In this document: positions 43,081-53,391 of the stretch, piece after piece | How the letters are laid out: each line of letters begins with the position of its first letter | Position numbering within the stretch: the first letter of the stretch is position 1 | From: JACCZX01 sp963791315 | GTDB taxonomy: Bacteria; Pseudomonadota; Gammaproteobacteria; Burkholderiales; Burkholderiaceae_F | NCBI GenBank assembly: GCA_963791315.1 | Contig: CAWBRQ010000007.1 | Coordinates: 1-64,000 of the forward strand | DNA length: 64,000 bases | Reading direction: 5' to 3' | Made by a program: the position numbers and the translations under genes | Notes under the pieces: model-generated | The model's database searches: none | Told to the model about the DNA's origin: nothing | What the model saw: only the letters and a program-made list of their open reading frames with translations

Positions 43081-43237
43081 GTGCCCCGACCGGCAACGCT
43101 TGCCGCGTCTCGTCGGCCACGAACGCCGCTCGCGGCGTCCTCCTCCTCAACGTAGGCACCACTACGCCTCGTCGTGTGTCCTTGCGAGCGACGCCCGTGA
43201 CTCGCCGAGCACATCGGCATCGTCACCGGACGGAGCA

Positions 43238-44158
43238 CTAGAGGAACACCGAGCGGGCCGCGACGCTCCCGCGCAGCTGGCCCACCCGGTTGCCGGCGAC
43301 CCACGCCCACCGGGCACGGCCCTCGGGCGAGCCCAGCCCCGGGAGCCGGCGCAGCAGCCAGAGCCAGGACCGCCACCCCGCGAACCGCGACGGTGCGGGG
43401 AGCCCGGCGTCGACCACGCGCCGTCGCAGCATCGGCCGCGACCGCCCGTAGGTGTTCCCCTGCCGCCAGAGCACGGACGCCTCGCTGCGGTAGCGGTACG
43501 CGATGCGCGCGTCGGGGGCGAAGTGGATCGGGATCCCGTGCTGCGCGAGCCGCAACGAGAACTCGTGGTCCTCCGCACCGATGTAGTCCTGGTCGAACCA
43601 CCCAGTCTCGGCGAACACGTCCCGGCGGATGCCGAGGTTGCCCCCCGCGATCACCGGGAACGCGCCGAACCAGGTCCGGACCTGGTCGGTGTCGAGCCGG
43701 CCGCGGGTCTCGACCAGCCACGGCGGGTTGAGCCGGTCGACGTCGAGCGGCCCGGTGACGACCCGGTGCTCGCGCAGCGCCTCGCCCATCGCCCGCACCC
43801 AGCCGGGCTCGACGACGTCGTCGCCGTCGCAGATCGCGACGCAGTCCGACGCCGCCGCTTGCACGCCGGTCTCGCGGGAGTAGCAGAGCCCGGCCCGGTC
43901 GGGCGCGTCGACCACGCGGACGCGTGCGTTACGCGCCGCGTACTCCTGCGCGATCGCTGCGGTCCGGTCCGTCGAGCGGTTGTCGACGACGACGACCTCC
44001 CACTCGCCGTCCCACGTCTGGCCGAGGAGCGCATCGAGCTGCTCGCCGAGCGTGTCCGCGACATCGTGCGCAGGGATGACGACGGACAGGTCCACGGCGG
44101 CGAAGGATACGGCCGGCGCCGCCGCGTCGTGGTCGCCGGTAGCCTGCGCCGGTGTCAC
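43238..44158 (-). CDS. Family 2 glycosyltransferase
   Basis: The reading frame is fully intact. GT-A fold: LSVVIPAHDVADTLGEQLDALL, VVVVDNRSTDRTAAIA, CVAICDGDDVVEPGWVRAM (DxD equivalent), GGNLGIRRDVFAETGWFD, GAEDHEFSLRLAQHG (ED catalytic region). About 290 residues with a short amphipathic tail. Transfers a sugar from a nucleotide donor, probably to a surface polymer. GTG at 44158 is the first start, but it overlaps the divergent sulfotransferase start; GTG at 44096 (VDLSVVIP) matches the family start better. Confidence 0.9.
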   Translation of the reverse strand: MTPAQATGDHDAAAPAVSFAAVDLSVVIPAHDVADTLGEQLDALLGQTWDGEWEVVVVDNRSTDRTAAIAQEYAARNARVRVVDAPDRAGLCYSRETGVQAAASDCVAICDGDDVVEPGWVRAMGEALREHRVVTGPLDVDRLNPPWLVETRGRLDTDQVRTWFGAFPVIAGGNLGIRRDVFAETGWFDQDYIGAEDHEFSLRLAQHGIPIHFAPDARIAYRYRSEASVLWRQGNTYGRSRPMLRRRVVDAGLPAPSRFAGWRSWLWLLRRLPGLGSPEGRARWAWVAGNRVGQLRGSVAARSVFL

Positions 44159-45100
44159 AGGTGCCGGGTGACGTGAACCGCGTCCTCGTCGCGGGGGTGC
44201 CCCGCTCGGGCACGACGTGGGTCGGCCGCGTGCTCGAACGCACCCAGGGTGCGGTCTACGTGCACGAGCCCGACGGTGACCACGACCCGTTCGCGTTCCG
44301 GGCCCGGCTCGGGCACGGCGTCGCGCCCGTGCTCGACGCCGGGGCGCACGACCAGGATCTCGAGGCGCTCTTCGCGGGGGCGTTCGCAGGCGGGCGCTAC
44401 GCCGGCACTGGGCGCGACAAGGTCGCGCGGCGCCTCTACGCGCAGGTCCCGCTCGACGACCGGTGGCGGGCCTGGCTCGGCGGGCCGGTCACCGCGAAGC
44501 TGCGGCTCGTCAGCACGCTGGCCCGGCCCCGCGTGGCCGTGCCCGACGCGCGGCACGTGGTCGTGAAGTCGGTGCGCAGCGAGCTGGCCATGGACTGGCT
44601 CGTCGCCCGCTTCGCGCCGCGCGTGCTGCTGGTCGAGCGGCACCCGCTCGAACGTCCTCGCGAGCTGGATCGAGCTCGACTACGTCCGCGACGTCGCCGA
44701 GGCGGCTGCGTTCGCCGGCTACGCGCAGCAGCACTGGGACGTCGACCCGCCGCGCCCGTCGGACCCCCGACTCGCCCACCAGGTGTTCGAGTACGCGGTC
44801 CTCGCTTGCGCGCTGCGCGACGCGGCCCGGCACCACGACGACTGGCTGGTCGTGACGCACGAGCAGCTCTGCGTCGACCCCACGGTCGAGTTCCGGCGGG
44901 TGGCGGAGGGACTCGGCCTCAGGTGGACCGATGCGGCCACCGAGGCACTCGTGCGAGTCCGACCAGGCGGGCACCGGCTACCAGACGAACCGGCGGGCCG
45001 CCGACCAGCCCGACCGCTGGAAGGAGCGGCTCGACGCGGAGCAGGTCGCGACGATCCGCGCCACCCTCGAGCGCTTCCCCGAGGCGCTCGCACCCCGCGT
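44152..45100 (+). CDS. Sulfotransferase family protein
   Basis: About 315 residues. NRVLVAGVPRSGTTWVGRVLERT is the PAPS 5'-phosphosulfate loop; HVVVKSVRSELAMDWLVARF and RVLLVERHPLNVLASWIEL hold the 3'-phosphate Arg and Ser. VVTHEQLCVDPTVEFRRVAEGLGL is the usual downstream motif, and TGYQTNRRAADQPDRWKERL the end region. First 500 bases intact; three frame changes later. The exact stop is not seen. Divergent from the GT2 gene, which suggests a joint role in making a sulfated glycan. Confidence 0.85.
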
Positions 45101-45102
45101 CT

Positions 45103-46754
45103 CAGCGGTCGCGCATGCGCTTGCGGATCGTCTCGCGCCGCTCCTTCACCTGCGCGTAGGTGAGCGTGGTCGCCGTACTCCTCGCCGAGGCGGAAGCCGG
45201 CCTTCACCGCGTCGAGGTCGAAGTCCACCCGCTCGTTCGGGTCGAGCCCGAGCTGGATCGCGATCTGCTCGCCGTAGTGCTGCTGGAAGTAGGCGTAGAT
45301 CTGCGCCATCTCGCCGAGGATGTCGAGGTCCGGGGCGAGGGTCGCGGTCGCGCCGTCGAGGAACATCATGTTCTTCACGAACAGCATGAGCTCCTTCGGC
45401 GCGCGGGCGCCGTAGCCGAGGAGCTTCTTCGTGAGCTCGCGCAGCTCGTTCGTCGAGCGCGTCGGCCGACATGTGGGTCGGGTCCGGCAGCTCCTCCTCC
45501 AGGCCGAGGTCCTCGACCACCGCCTCGAGGTCGGTGTCGGGCGGGAACGCGCCGAGGTCGCGCAGCGCCGCGAGCTGGCTCAGCACGTCGCTCGTGGTGC
45601 CGAACACGAGGAGGCGGAGGAACGCCAGTCGCTTCTGCTCGTCGAGCCGTCCGGTGATGCCGAAGTCGAGGAGCGCGGTGCGCCCGTCGGGCATCGCGAA
45701 CAGGTTCCCGCCGTGCAGGTCGCCGTGGAACACGCCGTGGAGCAGCGCGCCCTCGAGGAACGCGATCAGGCTCGACCGCAGCAGCGCGTTCGGTGTCGAT
45801 GCCCGCTCGCTTCATGCCCTCGACGTCCTCGAAGTTGAAGCCCGAGAGCCGCTCCATCACGAGCACCCGGCGGGTCACCAGCTCCGGGTGCGGTCGCGGG
45901 ACACACGGTCATGCGCACGCCGGTCTTCGCCATGCACCGCGGCGATGTCGAGCATGTTCTCGGCCTCGAGCCGGAAGTCGAGCTCCTCGACGATCGTCTC
46001 CGCGAACAGCTCGACCAGCGCGGGCGGGTTCGCGAGGGCGGCCACCGGGATGCGCCCGACCATGCGCGGGGCCGAGCCACGCCAGCGCGGCCAGGTCCTG
46101 GCGGACGAGCGCGGCGATGCGCGGCCGCTGGACCTTGACGACGACCTCTTCGCCGGTCCGCAGCGTCGCCGCGTGCACCTGTGCGATCGACGCCGCCGCG
46201 ATGGGCACCTGGTCGAAGTGGGCGAAGACGTCGCTCGAGCGGCACGTGGAGGTCCTCCTCGACGACCCGGCGCACCGAGTCGAACGACTCGGCCGGCACC
46301 TGGTCGCGCAGCAGCTTGAACTCGGACGACGAGCTCCTCGGGGAAGAGCCCTTCGCCGCCGGAGACGATCTGGCCGAGCTTGATGTACGTCGAGCCGAGC
46401 CGCTCGAACGAGCGCCGCAGCCGGCGCGAGATCCCGCGCCGCGACTCCGGGGTGCCGCGCTCGCGCACGTACCAGAGCGCGATCGCGGTGCCGACGGAGC
46501 TGGTGACCCGGACGAACCGTCCGATCGGCGGGATCGCCGCGTGGCGTCGAGAGCCTGGGGACCTCGGCCCGCACCCGAGCGCGGAGGTGATCGAGGCCGC
46601 GCCGCCAACGCAGCTCGTCGGGCACGACGATCCACGGCGGCGTGTCGCTGAACGCGCCGATCGCGAGATCGGCGGGAGGGAGGTCGGAAGCGTTGGTGGC
46701 GATGCGGGGCACGCTATCGGGCACCTTCTCGGGTCCCGTCACCGCTCCGGTCAC
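45103..46754 (-). CDS. ABC1/UbiB family atypical kinase
   Basis: About 540 residues. The family's own motifs are present: STYIKLGQIVS (KxGQ), SIAQVHAATLRTGEEVVVKVQRP (Ala-rich loop and Lys), LVELFAETIVEELDFRLEAENM, FHGDLHGGNLF and LLDFGITGRL (metal-binding DFG). These atypical kinases support lipid and quinone metabolism. Terminal VKERRETIRKRMRDR. ATG at 46754. At least ten frame changes. Divergence from the mevalonate- or quinone-linked genes cannot be judged; neighbours are a sulfotransferase and an Rpf-like gene. Confidence 0.88.
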
Positions 46755-46824
46755 CGAAACGGCCGATCGCTGCGCTTCCGTGCGCTGGCGATCGGCCGTC
46801 GGTGACGATCAGGTGCGGGTGGGA

Positions 46825-47465
46825 CTAGCCGTAGGCCTTGCAGCCCCAGCCCGAGAGGCCGTAGCGCGGCGTACACACGCTCGGCCACGACGATCTGCTG
46901 CTCACGCGTGGCCTGGCCGGCGTTCGCCGCGAACTGGCGCCCACCGAACCCGCTCCACGTCGAGTTGGCGAAGCCGACGCCACCGGAGAACGTCGAGCCC
47001 TGCATCGACCAGTTGCCGCCGGTCTCGCACGCGGCGATCCCGTCCCAGTCCACGCCGGTCTTCGGGCGCATCATCTCGGCGTGCGCCGCGGCCTGGGCCG
47101 CGGCGGCCGCGGCAGCGGCCTGCAGCTGCGCTCGGTGACGGTCTCGGCGTGGGTCACGAGGACCGCCTCGACCGGGCGCGCGGCGACCTTCCGCTGCGCG
47201 GTGACGAGCTGCGACGCCGCGCAGGTCGCACCTGGCGGGGCGCCTTGCTCTCGGCCGCCCCGGCCGCCTCCGGCACGTGGGCCGGGTTCGGCGAGACGCC
47301 GGCCGCGGTCGCCGTGACGCCCGAGCGCCAGCGCACCGACCAACCCCGCCGTCCGGCAGCGCGGTCCGGCGTCGGACCAGACGGCGCTGCCCGCCGGGAC
47401 CGCCGCGACGGCTCGGTCCCGGGGTCGTGATCGGACACGGACAGAGTCGCGTGACGACTCGACAT
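46825..47465 (-). CDS. Resuscitation-promoting-factor-like secreted transglycosylase
   Basis: About 205 residues. The C-terminal 75 residues are an Rpf/lysozyme-like domain: VDWDGIAACETGGNWSMQG with the catalytic Glu in ACETGGNW, GGVGFANSTWSGFGGRQFA and ATREQQIVVAERVYA, ending WGCKAYG. The first part is signal/anchor plus a low-complexity Ala-rich linker. It cleaves peptidoglycan and can trigger regrowth of dormant cells. ATG at 47465. Five frame changes in the linker half. No c-di-AMP riboswitch is apparent upstream. Confidence 0.83.
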
Positions 47466-47760
47466 GTGTTGCCTCCCAGCTCCGCCAGTAGTGCGCCCGC
47501 TCCGGACGCGCGCGGCGAAAGCCACGGGATCGGAGGAGGGGGTCGAAAAGCCGCAAACACCAGCTTTCCGATCCACCGACGGTACCGAGGCGATGGGACC
47601 GCAACCCCGAACTGGATTTCCAGGATCTGGCAGGAATTCGCGAAAGTTCCCGGGGTGTTGAACGCGAGTTCAGCCTGACCCGGCAGGCCCTATGCCTGCT
47701 CTCCGGCATTTCTCGGTGACGTGTTTCACAAGCGTGTGATTCGCGACCGTTGGAACCCGG
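47466..47760. other. Upstream region of the rpf-like gene, no gene seen
   Basis: About 295 bases between the rpf-like start and the end of the next reverse-strand gene. It contains no credible ORF. Dyads are weak. I compared it mentally with the actinobacterial ydaO/c-di-AMP riboswitch consensus, expected before rpf genes, and did not find the conserved GGGGUGAA core. Confidence 0.4.
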
Positions 47761-49330
47761 TCAGGAAGCGACCGGAACCGGTCCGGTTTCACCACCCGGC
47801 GCCGGCCCGGCCGCCGGGCCTCGATGACGCCCTGCGGCGTGACGAGCGCGCCGGTCAGCGTGCGCTCCGCGTTGCGCATGCGCAGCGACAGCAGCCGCTG
47901 CGCGTACTCGAGCACCGTCGCGCGCGTACGCCGGGATCGCCGGCGCGGTTCGACGAGCTCGTCGGGGTCGCGCTCGAGGTCGTAGAAGAGCGGCGGCATG
48001 CCGGCGAAGTGCACGTACTTGCCGCGCTCGTCGCGCAGCACCGCGAGCGAGCACTCGTCGATGCCGATGCCGAACATCTCCTGGGTGAGCCGACCGGTCG
48101 GGTCGCGGAAGTCCCACTCCCAGTGCACCGCGTCGCGCCAGCGCGTCGGGCGTCGTCGCCGTGCAGCACGTCGAGCAGCGACGCGCCGTCGCACTGCACC
48201 GGCGCGCCCGACGCCGATCCACTCGAGGATCGTCGGCATCACGTCGACGTTCTCGGTGAAGCGATCCTCGACGACGGCGCCGCGCGTCGCGTTCGACTCG
48301 GCGACGCGGGTCGCGCACGATCAGCGGCACGTGGTAGCTCTGGTCGAACCAGCCGAGCTTCTCGGTGAGCCAGTGGTCGCCGAGCTGCTCGCCGTGGTCC
48401 GACGTGAGGACGACGAGCGTGTCGTCCCACGCGCCGCGCTCGCGCAGACCGTCGACCAGCCGACCGATCTGCGCGTCGACCTCGCGTCATCATCCCGTAG
48501 TACGTCGCGCGCAGCTGGCGGAGCTCCGGCCTCGTCGTCCGGGCCCCGCAGGCCGGGGATGAGCACCGCGCCCGCGAGCAGCGGGTGCGCCGCGCCCTCG
48601 GCCTCGAACGTCGGGTGGCGCACCGGGTGCCGGCACGGCGTCCGGGTCGTACATCGTGTTGTACGGCTCGGGCGCGACGAACGGCGGGTGCGGGCGGATG
48701 TACGCCGCGTGCACGAACCAGGGCGCGCCCTGCCTGCTCGTCGACGTAGCGCGAGCAGCTCGCCGGTGAGGAACGCGGCCTCGGTGTGCTCGGCCGCGTA
48801 CGCGACCGGCGCGCGCGGGCTCGTCCGACATCGGCTCGTACATCTCGCGCACGTCGTCGGGCACGTCGTAGCCCTGCTCGCGCAGCCACGCGCCCCACGG
48901 CTCGAGGTGCTCGGGCAGGTCGAGCACCGCGCGGAAGCCGGGGAGCACGCCTTCGTACGTGCGCAGGCGCGGGTCGTCGGGCGCGAGCTCGCGCGGGTCG
49001 GGCGACGCGTCGGTGTAGCCGAACAGCACCGGGTCGTAGCCGACGCGCGCGCGCCTCGAGCGCGACGTTCGTGAAGCGCGCGTCGAGCGGCGTGCCGTTG
49101 AGCACCGAGCGGTGGTTCATGAGGTAGGTGCCGGTGTGCAGCGACGCGCGGCTCGGCCCGCACGGCGCGGCCTGCGCGTAGTGGCGGCGGAACAGGACGC
49201 CCTCGGCCGCGAGGCGGTCGAGGTTCGGCGTCTGCACCACCGGGTGACCCGGCGTCGCCGAGGCAGTCGCCGCGCCACTGGTCGACGCGTGATGAAGAGG
49301 ACGTTGCCGGGAGCTCACGCGCTCGGTCAC
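47761..49330 (-). CDS. Formylglycine-type sulfatase / phosphonate monoester hydrolase-like
   Basis: About 510 residues. VLFITRDQWRGDCLGDAG supplies the first Asp and Asp metal ligands, APCGPSRASLHTGTYL is the CxPxR sequence in which Cys is converted to formylglycine, and VVLTSDHGEQLGDHWLTEKLGWFDQSYHVPLIVRDP holds DHG and the Lys-His pair. The RDQWR start is typical of phosphonate monoester hydrolases rather than arylsulfatases. Probably cytoplasmic, no signal peptide visible. More than ten frame changes; the last 40 residues are uncertain. Confidence 0.82.
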
Positions 49331-49366
49331 ACGTGCACGCTACGCCGTCCCGACTTGCCGGGGCGC

Positions 49367-51337
49367 TCAGGGAAGGGCGGCGACCCCGCGGGCGATCGGT
49401 CCGGTCCAGATCGGGCCGCCGTCGGCGCGCGACCGGCTTCGCGTTCGTCGCCGATGCCGAACGGAGACGAGGTTGCCGAGCGAGTCGACGACCCACCCGC
49501 CGCTGCCGTCGGGGGCGATCGCCACGCCGCGGGCCCGGTCCTGGCCCGGCCACGACGGGCCCCGCCGCGGGCCTTGGGCGCGCCGCCGAAGGCGTGCAGA
49601 CCGCCGGTGGCGTCGAGCACGTAGCCGCCCGCGCCGTTCGGGCAGCAGCGCGATCGCCGCGGGCGATGTCCTGGCCGGTCCACTTCGTGAGGCCGGTCGG
49701 GATGCGCGGCGTCGGGTCCCGTGCCGATCCGGAACGCGTGCAGGCCACCCGTACTTGTCGACCACGTACCCACCCGTGCCTTCGGGCACGACCGCGACGC
49801 CGCGTGCGGTGTCGCTCCCTCCACGTCGCGTTGCCCTTCACCGGTGAGGCCGGAGACCGACCCGTCACCGAAGCGGAACGGGTGCAGGTGCGCCGGTCGC
49901 CCTCGACCACGAGCCCGCGCCCGCCGGTCAGCACGCGCGACGCCCGCGGGCGACGTCCTTGCCCGGCCACTTCGTGTTCCCGGCCGCGAGCCGCCGGGCT
50001 TGCGCCGAGCACCCGGCGGAGAAGCCCGCGCAGCGCGCCGGTGCCGGTCGACCACGAAGCCCTGCGTCGGGTCGGCGCGGCGGTCGCCGCGTCCGCCTGG
50101 TAGCGGAACAGCGCGAGCTGCGCGGCCGGCCGCTGACCCGCACGCTGCCGACGACGAGCACCCGACCGTTCGAGCGCGACGACGCGCGTCGTTCGACGAC
50201 CGGCGAAGATGCCGGCGTCGTAGCAACGAGATCGCCGCCGATGCCGAACGTGTCGTCGCGGGTCCCGTCCCGTTGAGGCGCAGCAGCACGACGTCGTTGT
50301 CGCCGCCGACCTTCGAGTTCGCCGGCGACGACGATCTTGCCGTCGGCCGCGCGACGATCACGGACACCGGGTCGTCGTCGAGGCCGAACGCGCGGTCCGT
50401 CGCCGTGGAAGGTCGGCGTCGAGCGTGCCGCCGGCGAGTCGTACCGACGCACGATCGTGTGGCCCGCACCCTTCGCGCCGTGACCGAACCCGGCCGCGAC
50501 GCACGTCGCCGTCGCGCGTCGAGCGCGAGCGCGGTCACGCCGTCGTAGCCGCCGAGGTCGTCGACGACGCCGTCGGTGCCGCCGAAGCTCTCGTCGGTGG
50601 TGCCGTCCGCGTTGAGCCGCATGCAGCGCGAAGTCGTCGTCCGGCGGTGCGACCGCCGATCACGATCTTCCCGTCGGGCTGCAGCACCATCGCCGTCGAC
50701 CGTCAGCGGCAGGTCGGTGCGCTGCGCCGTCACCGTCGAACGTGGCGTCGGGGTCCCGTCGATCGTGACGCGAGCGACGATGCCGCTCGTCACCCGTCGG
50801 AGCCGCCGACGACGATCGCACCGTTCGGCCTGCACCTGCACCGCGGCGAGCCGGTCGTCGGCCCCGATGGCTGTCGATGAGCGTGCCGGTGCTGTGGAAC
50901 GAGCGTGTCGAGCCGCGCCGGCGGTGGTCACCCGCACGATCAGCGAGTCGACCGACGTCCCGACGTGCGGGAGCCGACGGCCACGACCTTGCCGTCGAAC
51001 TGACGGGCGACCGCGGCGAACTCGGCGTCCGCTGCCCAGCTCCGACCGACCCTCGTGCCGCCGGTCCGAACGGCCGGTCGAGCGTGCCGTCGGCGATGAA
51101 CCGGGCGACGAGCGCGCTCGGTCCGACCCGACCGCCGACGACGTAGCTGCCGTCGGGTCGAGCAGCGACGCCGGTCGCCTCGCTCGGCTCGCCCGTGGTG
51201 ACGTCGATCGACTTCAGGCCACAGCTCCCCAACGTACCGTCCGGGTCACCGGGCCACGCGGGCGCCGGGCCCGCATCGACGCCGAGCGCCACGACGACGG
51301 CCACGGCGAGCAGCCGCGGCGAACACGGCTCGTGCAC
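49367..51337 (-). CDS. Secreted protein with two kinds of propeller-like repeats
   Basis: About 640 residues. Signal peptide LAVAVVVALGVDAGPAPA, then five or more Delta-60 (DUF5122) repeats of the form PDGSYVVGG...ALVARFIADGTLDRPFG. The C-terminal third is different: repeats of the type RGVALLPDGTGGYVVDKYGGLHAF separated by WPGKDIARG, as in actinobacterial surface propellers. Function unknown, probably a surface or matrix protein. Start GTG at 51337. Frame changes are dense. Confidence 0.72.
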
Positions 51338-51508
51338 CTCGAGGGTGACGCCGGAAACCGCGGATCGATTGCGTGGGACTCCCCCTGGCGCGCGGGCCGT
51401 CCCTGAGGGTCCATCGGCATCGACGGCGTCGCTTCTTGAAAACGCCGTCGCGCCGGCACGACCGCCGCGATCCGGTGCGCGGGCGACCGCTCGTTACCCT
51501 GGTTCGCC

Positions 51509-52844
51509 ATCAAGCGACTCCGGGATCGTTCCGGGCGTCGTCGTGCGTCGTGCTGCTCGCCGTTGCTCGCCGCGTGCGGCGGCGACTCCGACTCCGCGAG
51601 GCTCGAGCACCACGACCATCGTCGACGACCGCGCACCTCGCGCCGCGGCAACCCGTCGACGGCACGCTCACGCTCGGCCAGCTCGCGCCGCTCACCGGGA
51701 GCCTCGCTCCGATCGCGCAAGTCGCTGACCGCCCCGGTGCAGATCGCGGTCAACGAGATCAACGCCGGCCGGCGGCGTCAACGGCAAGCCGGTCACGATC
51801 ACGGTCGCCGACGACGGCGGCGGCGAGAACAGCCCGGCGTCGCGAACACGTCGCTCGACGACCTGCTCGACACCAAGAAGGTCGACGCGGTCATCGGGCC
51901 CGACCGCGACCGGCACCGCGCTCGACCTGCTCGACACGATCCGGACCCGGGCGGGTGCTGAGTGCTCGGGCTCGAACTCGGCCGAGGAGCTCAGCGACGC
52001 GCCGACTCCGGCGGCTACTACTTCCGCACCGCGCCGCCGGACCGGCTCCAGGCGATCGCGCTCGCCCGGCTGGTCGCGACCGAGGGCCGGAAGCGACCCG
52101 GTGATCGTGGCCCGGGACGACGCCTACGGCACCAGCGTTCCTCGGGCCGCGTCGGCCGCGAGCTGCGCCGAAGCAGGAGATCACGCCGGCCGGGCACGCA
52201 TCACCTACGACCCCGAACGCCGAGGACCTCGACGCGGTCGGCCAAGAAGATCACGGGCCGCCACGCCGGACTCGGTCGTCGCGATCGCGCTGACCGAGAC
52301 GGCGCCGAGCTGGTCAAGGCCCTGACCGCCGCCGGCGTCGGCCCGAACCAGGCTGCCCGCTGTACGCGCCCGACGGGATGCAGAGCACGACGTTCCACAC
52401 CAGCGGTCGACCCGGCGAACCCCGGCGCGGTGCAGGGCATCGTCGGCACCGCGCCCGCGGCCGCGCCGGCGAGCCGCGAGAACGCGTTCACCGCGTCGAT
52501 GCGCGAGAGCCGGGCGTCGCGCCGATCTTCTCCGCGTACTACTACGACTGCACCGATGCTCACGGCGCTCGCCGCGCGTCCAGGCGCAGCTCCGACGACC
52601 CGGCGAAGATGAAGCAGCACGTTCGCGAAGAGCCTGGGCGGCACGACGCGACTGCTCGACGTTCGCCGCGTGCAAGCAGGCGCTCGCAGCGGGCAAGACG
52701 ATCCACTACCGCGGCGCGTCGTCAGCGCGTTCGACCGTCTGGGACGGCAACGAGCCCGGGCAGGGCACCTACGACGTCTGGTCGTACGCGCCGGACGGCT
52801 CGGTGGTCACCGGACCGCCCGACGCAGCAGATCCCGTCCCCTGA
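51509..52844 (+). CDS. Branched-chain-amino-acid-type solute-binding lipoprotein
   Basis: A lipobox LLAACGGDSDS marks a lipoprotein. The mature part is a type I periplasmic-binding fold: GTLTLGQLAPLTGSLAPIA, VQIAVNEINAAGGVNGKPVTI, VDAVIGPTATGTALDLLD, GYYFRTAPPDRLQAIALARLV and YDVWSYAPDGSVV at the end. Members bind branched-chain amino acids, amides or aromatic acids. No permease or ATPase genes are near, so it is an orphan binding protein. Start not fixed (about 51509). Ten or more frame changes. Confidence 0.8.
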
Positions 52845-53021
52845 CCACCGCGCTGATCCCCCGACCGGCGAGCCGCAAACCGGACGATCGCTCCCGGATC
52901 CAGCCGGGTCGTGAACGCACCGGGCAAATCTGCCGAACGACGGGCAACTGTCCGCGATATCCGCGGCACACCGAGCGCGTAGACTTCGCGCAGGTCACCT
53001 GATGCACTGGGAAGGACCCCG

Positions 53022-53321
53022 ATGCGACGCAGCACTCCTCGACGCTCCGCCGACTCGTCGGCACCTCGATCGTCGTCGCTCGCCACGTCGTGGTCCCGGC
53101 CGGCGTCGCGGCGGCCGCCGACTACCCGAACGGCGGCAACCCGCCCGACGTCAACGTCGGACACCGGCGCACGGTGCAGGCGGCCATCGACCGCGACGCG
53201 ACGACAGAGCACGCTGCCGTTCACCGGTGGTGACGTGGCCGGCCTCGCGCTCATCGGCGTCGGGGCTGCCCTCGCCGGCACGGTGATGGTGCGCCGCTCG
53301 CGCCGCACCGTCGGCGCCTGA
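53022..53321 (+). CDS. Small secreted protein with LPFTG anchor
   Basis: About 95 residues: basic signal peptide (MRRSTPRR...), a short secreted middle (ADYPNGGNPPDVNVG), then TLPFTGGDVAGLALIGVGAALAGTVMVRRSRR. LPFTG, a hydrophobic helix and a basic tail are the LPxTG sortase-anchoring pattern. ATG at 53022. One or two frame changes. No sortase gene is in the window. Confidence 0.75.
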   Translation: MRRSTPRRSADSSAPRSSSLATSWSRPASRRPPTTRTAATRPTSTSDTGARCRRPSTATRRQSTLPFTGGDVAGLALIGVGAALAGTVMVRRSRRTVGA

Positions 53322-53391
53322 CGCCGCCGCACCTCCACCGCTCGACCGACCGTCCTGGCGCGCGCTCCGGCGCGTGGAGCAGGGGGATCGG

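Noticed and set aside
43081..43237. Short ORFs between the first sulfotransferase and the GT2 gene
   Set aside because: No motif, ribosome site or coupling supports them.
47466..47760. c-di-AMP (ydaO) riboswitch upstream of the rpf-like gene
   Set aside because: Expected by analogy, but the conserved GGGGUGAA core and flanking elements were not seen.
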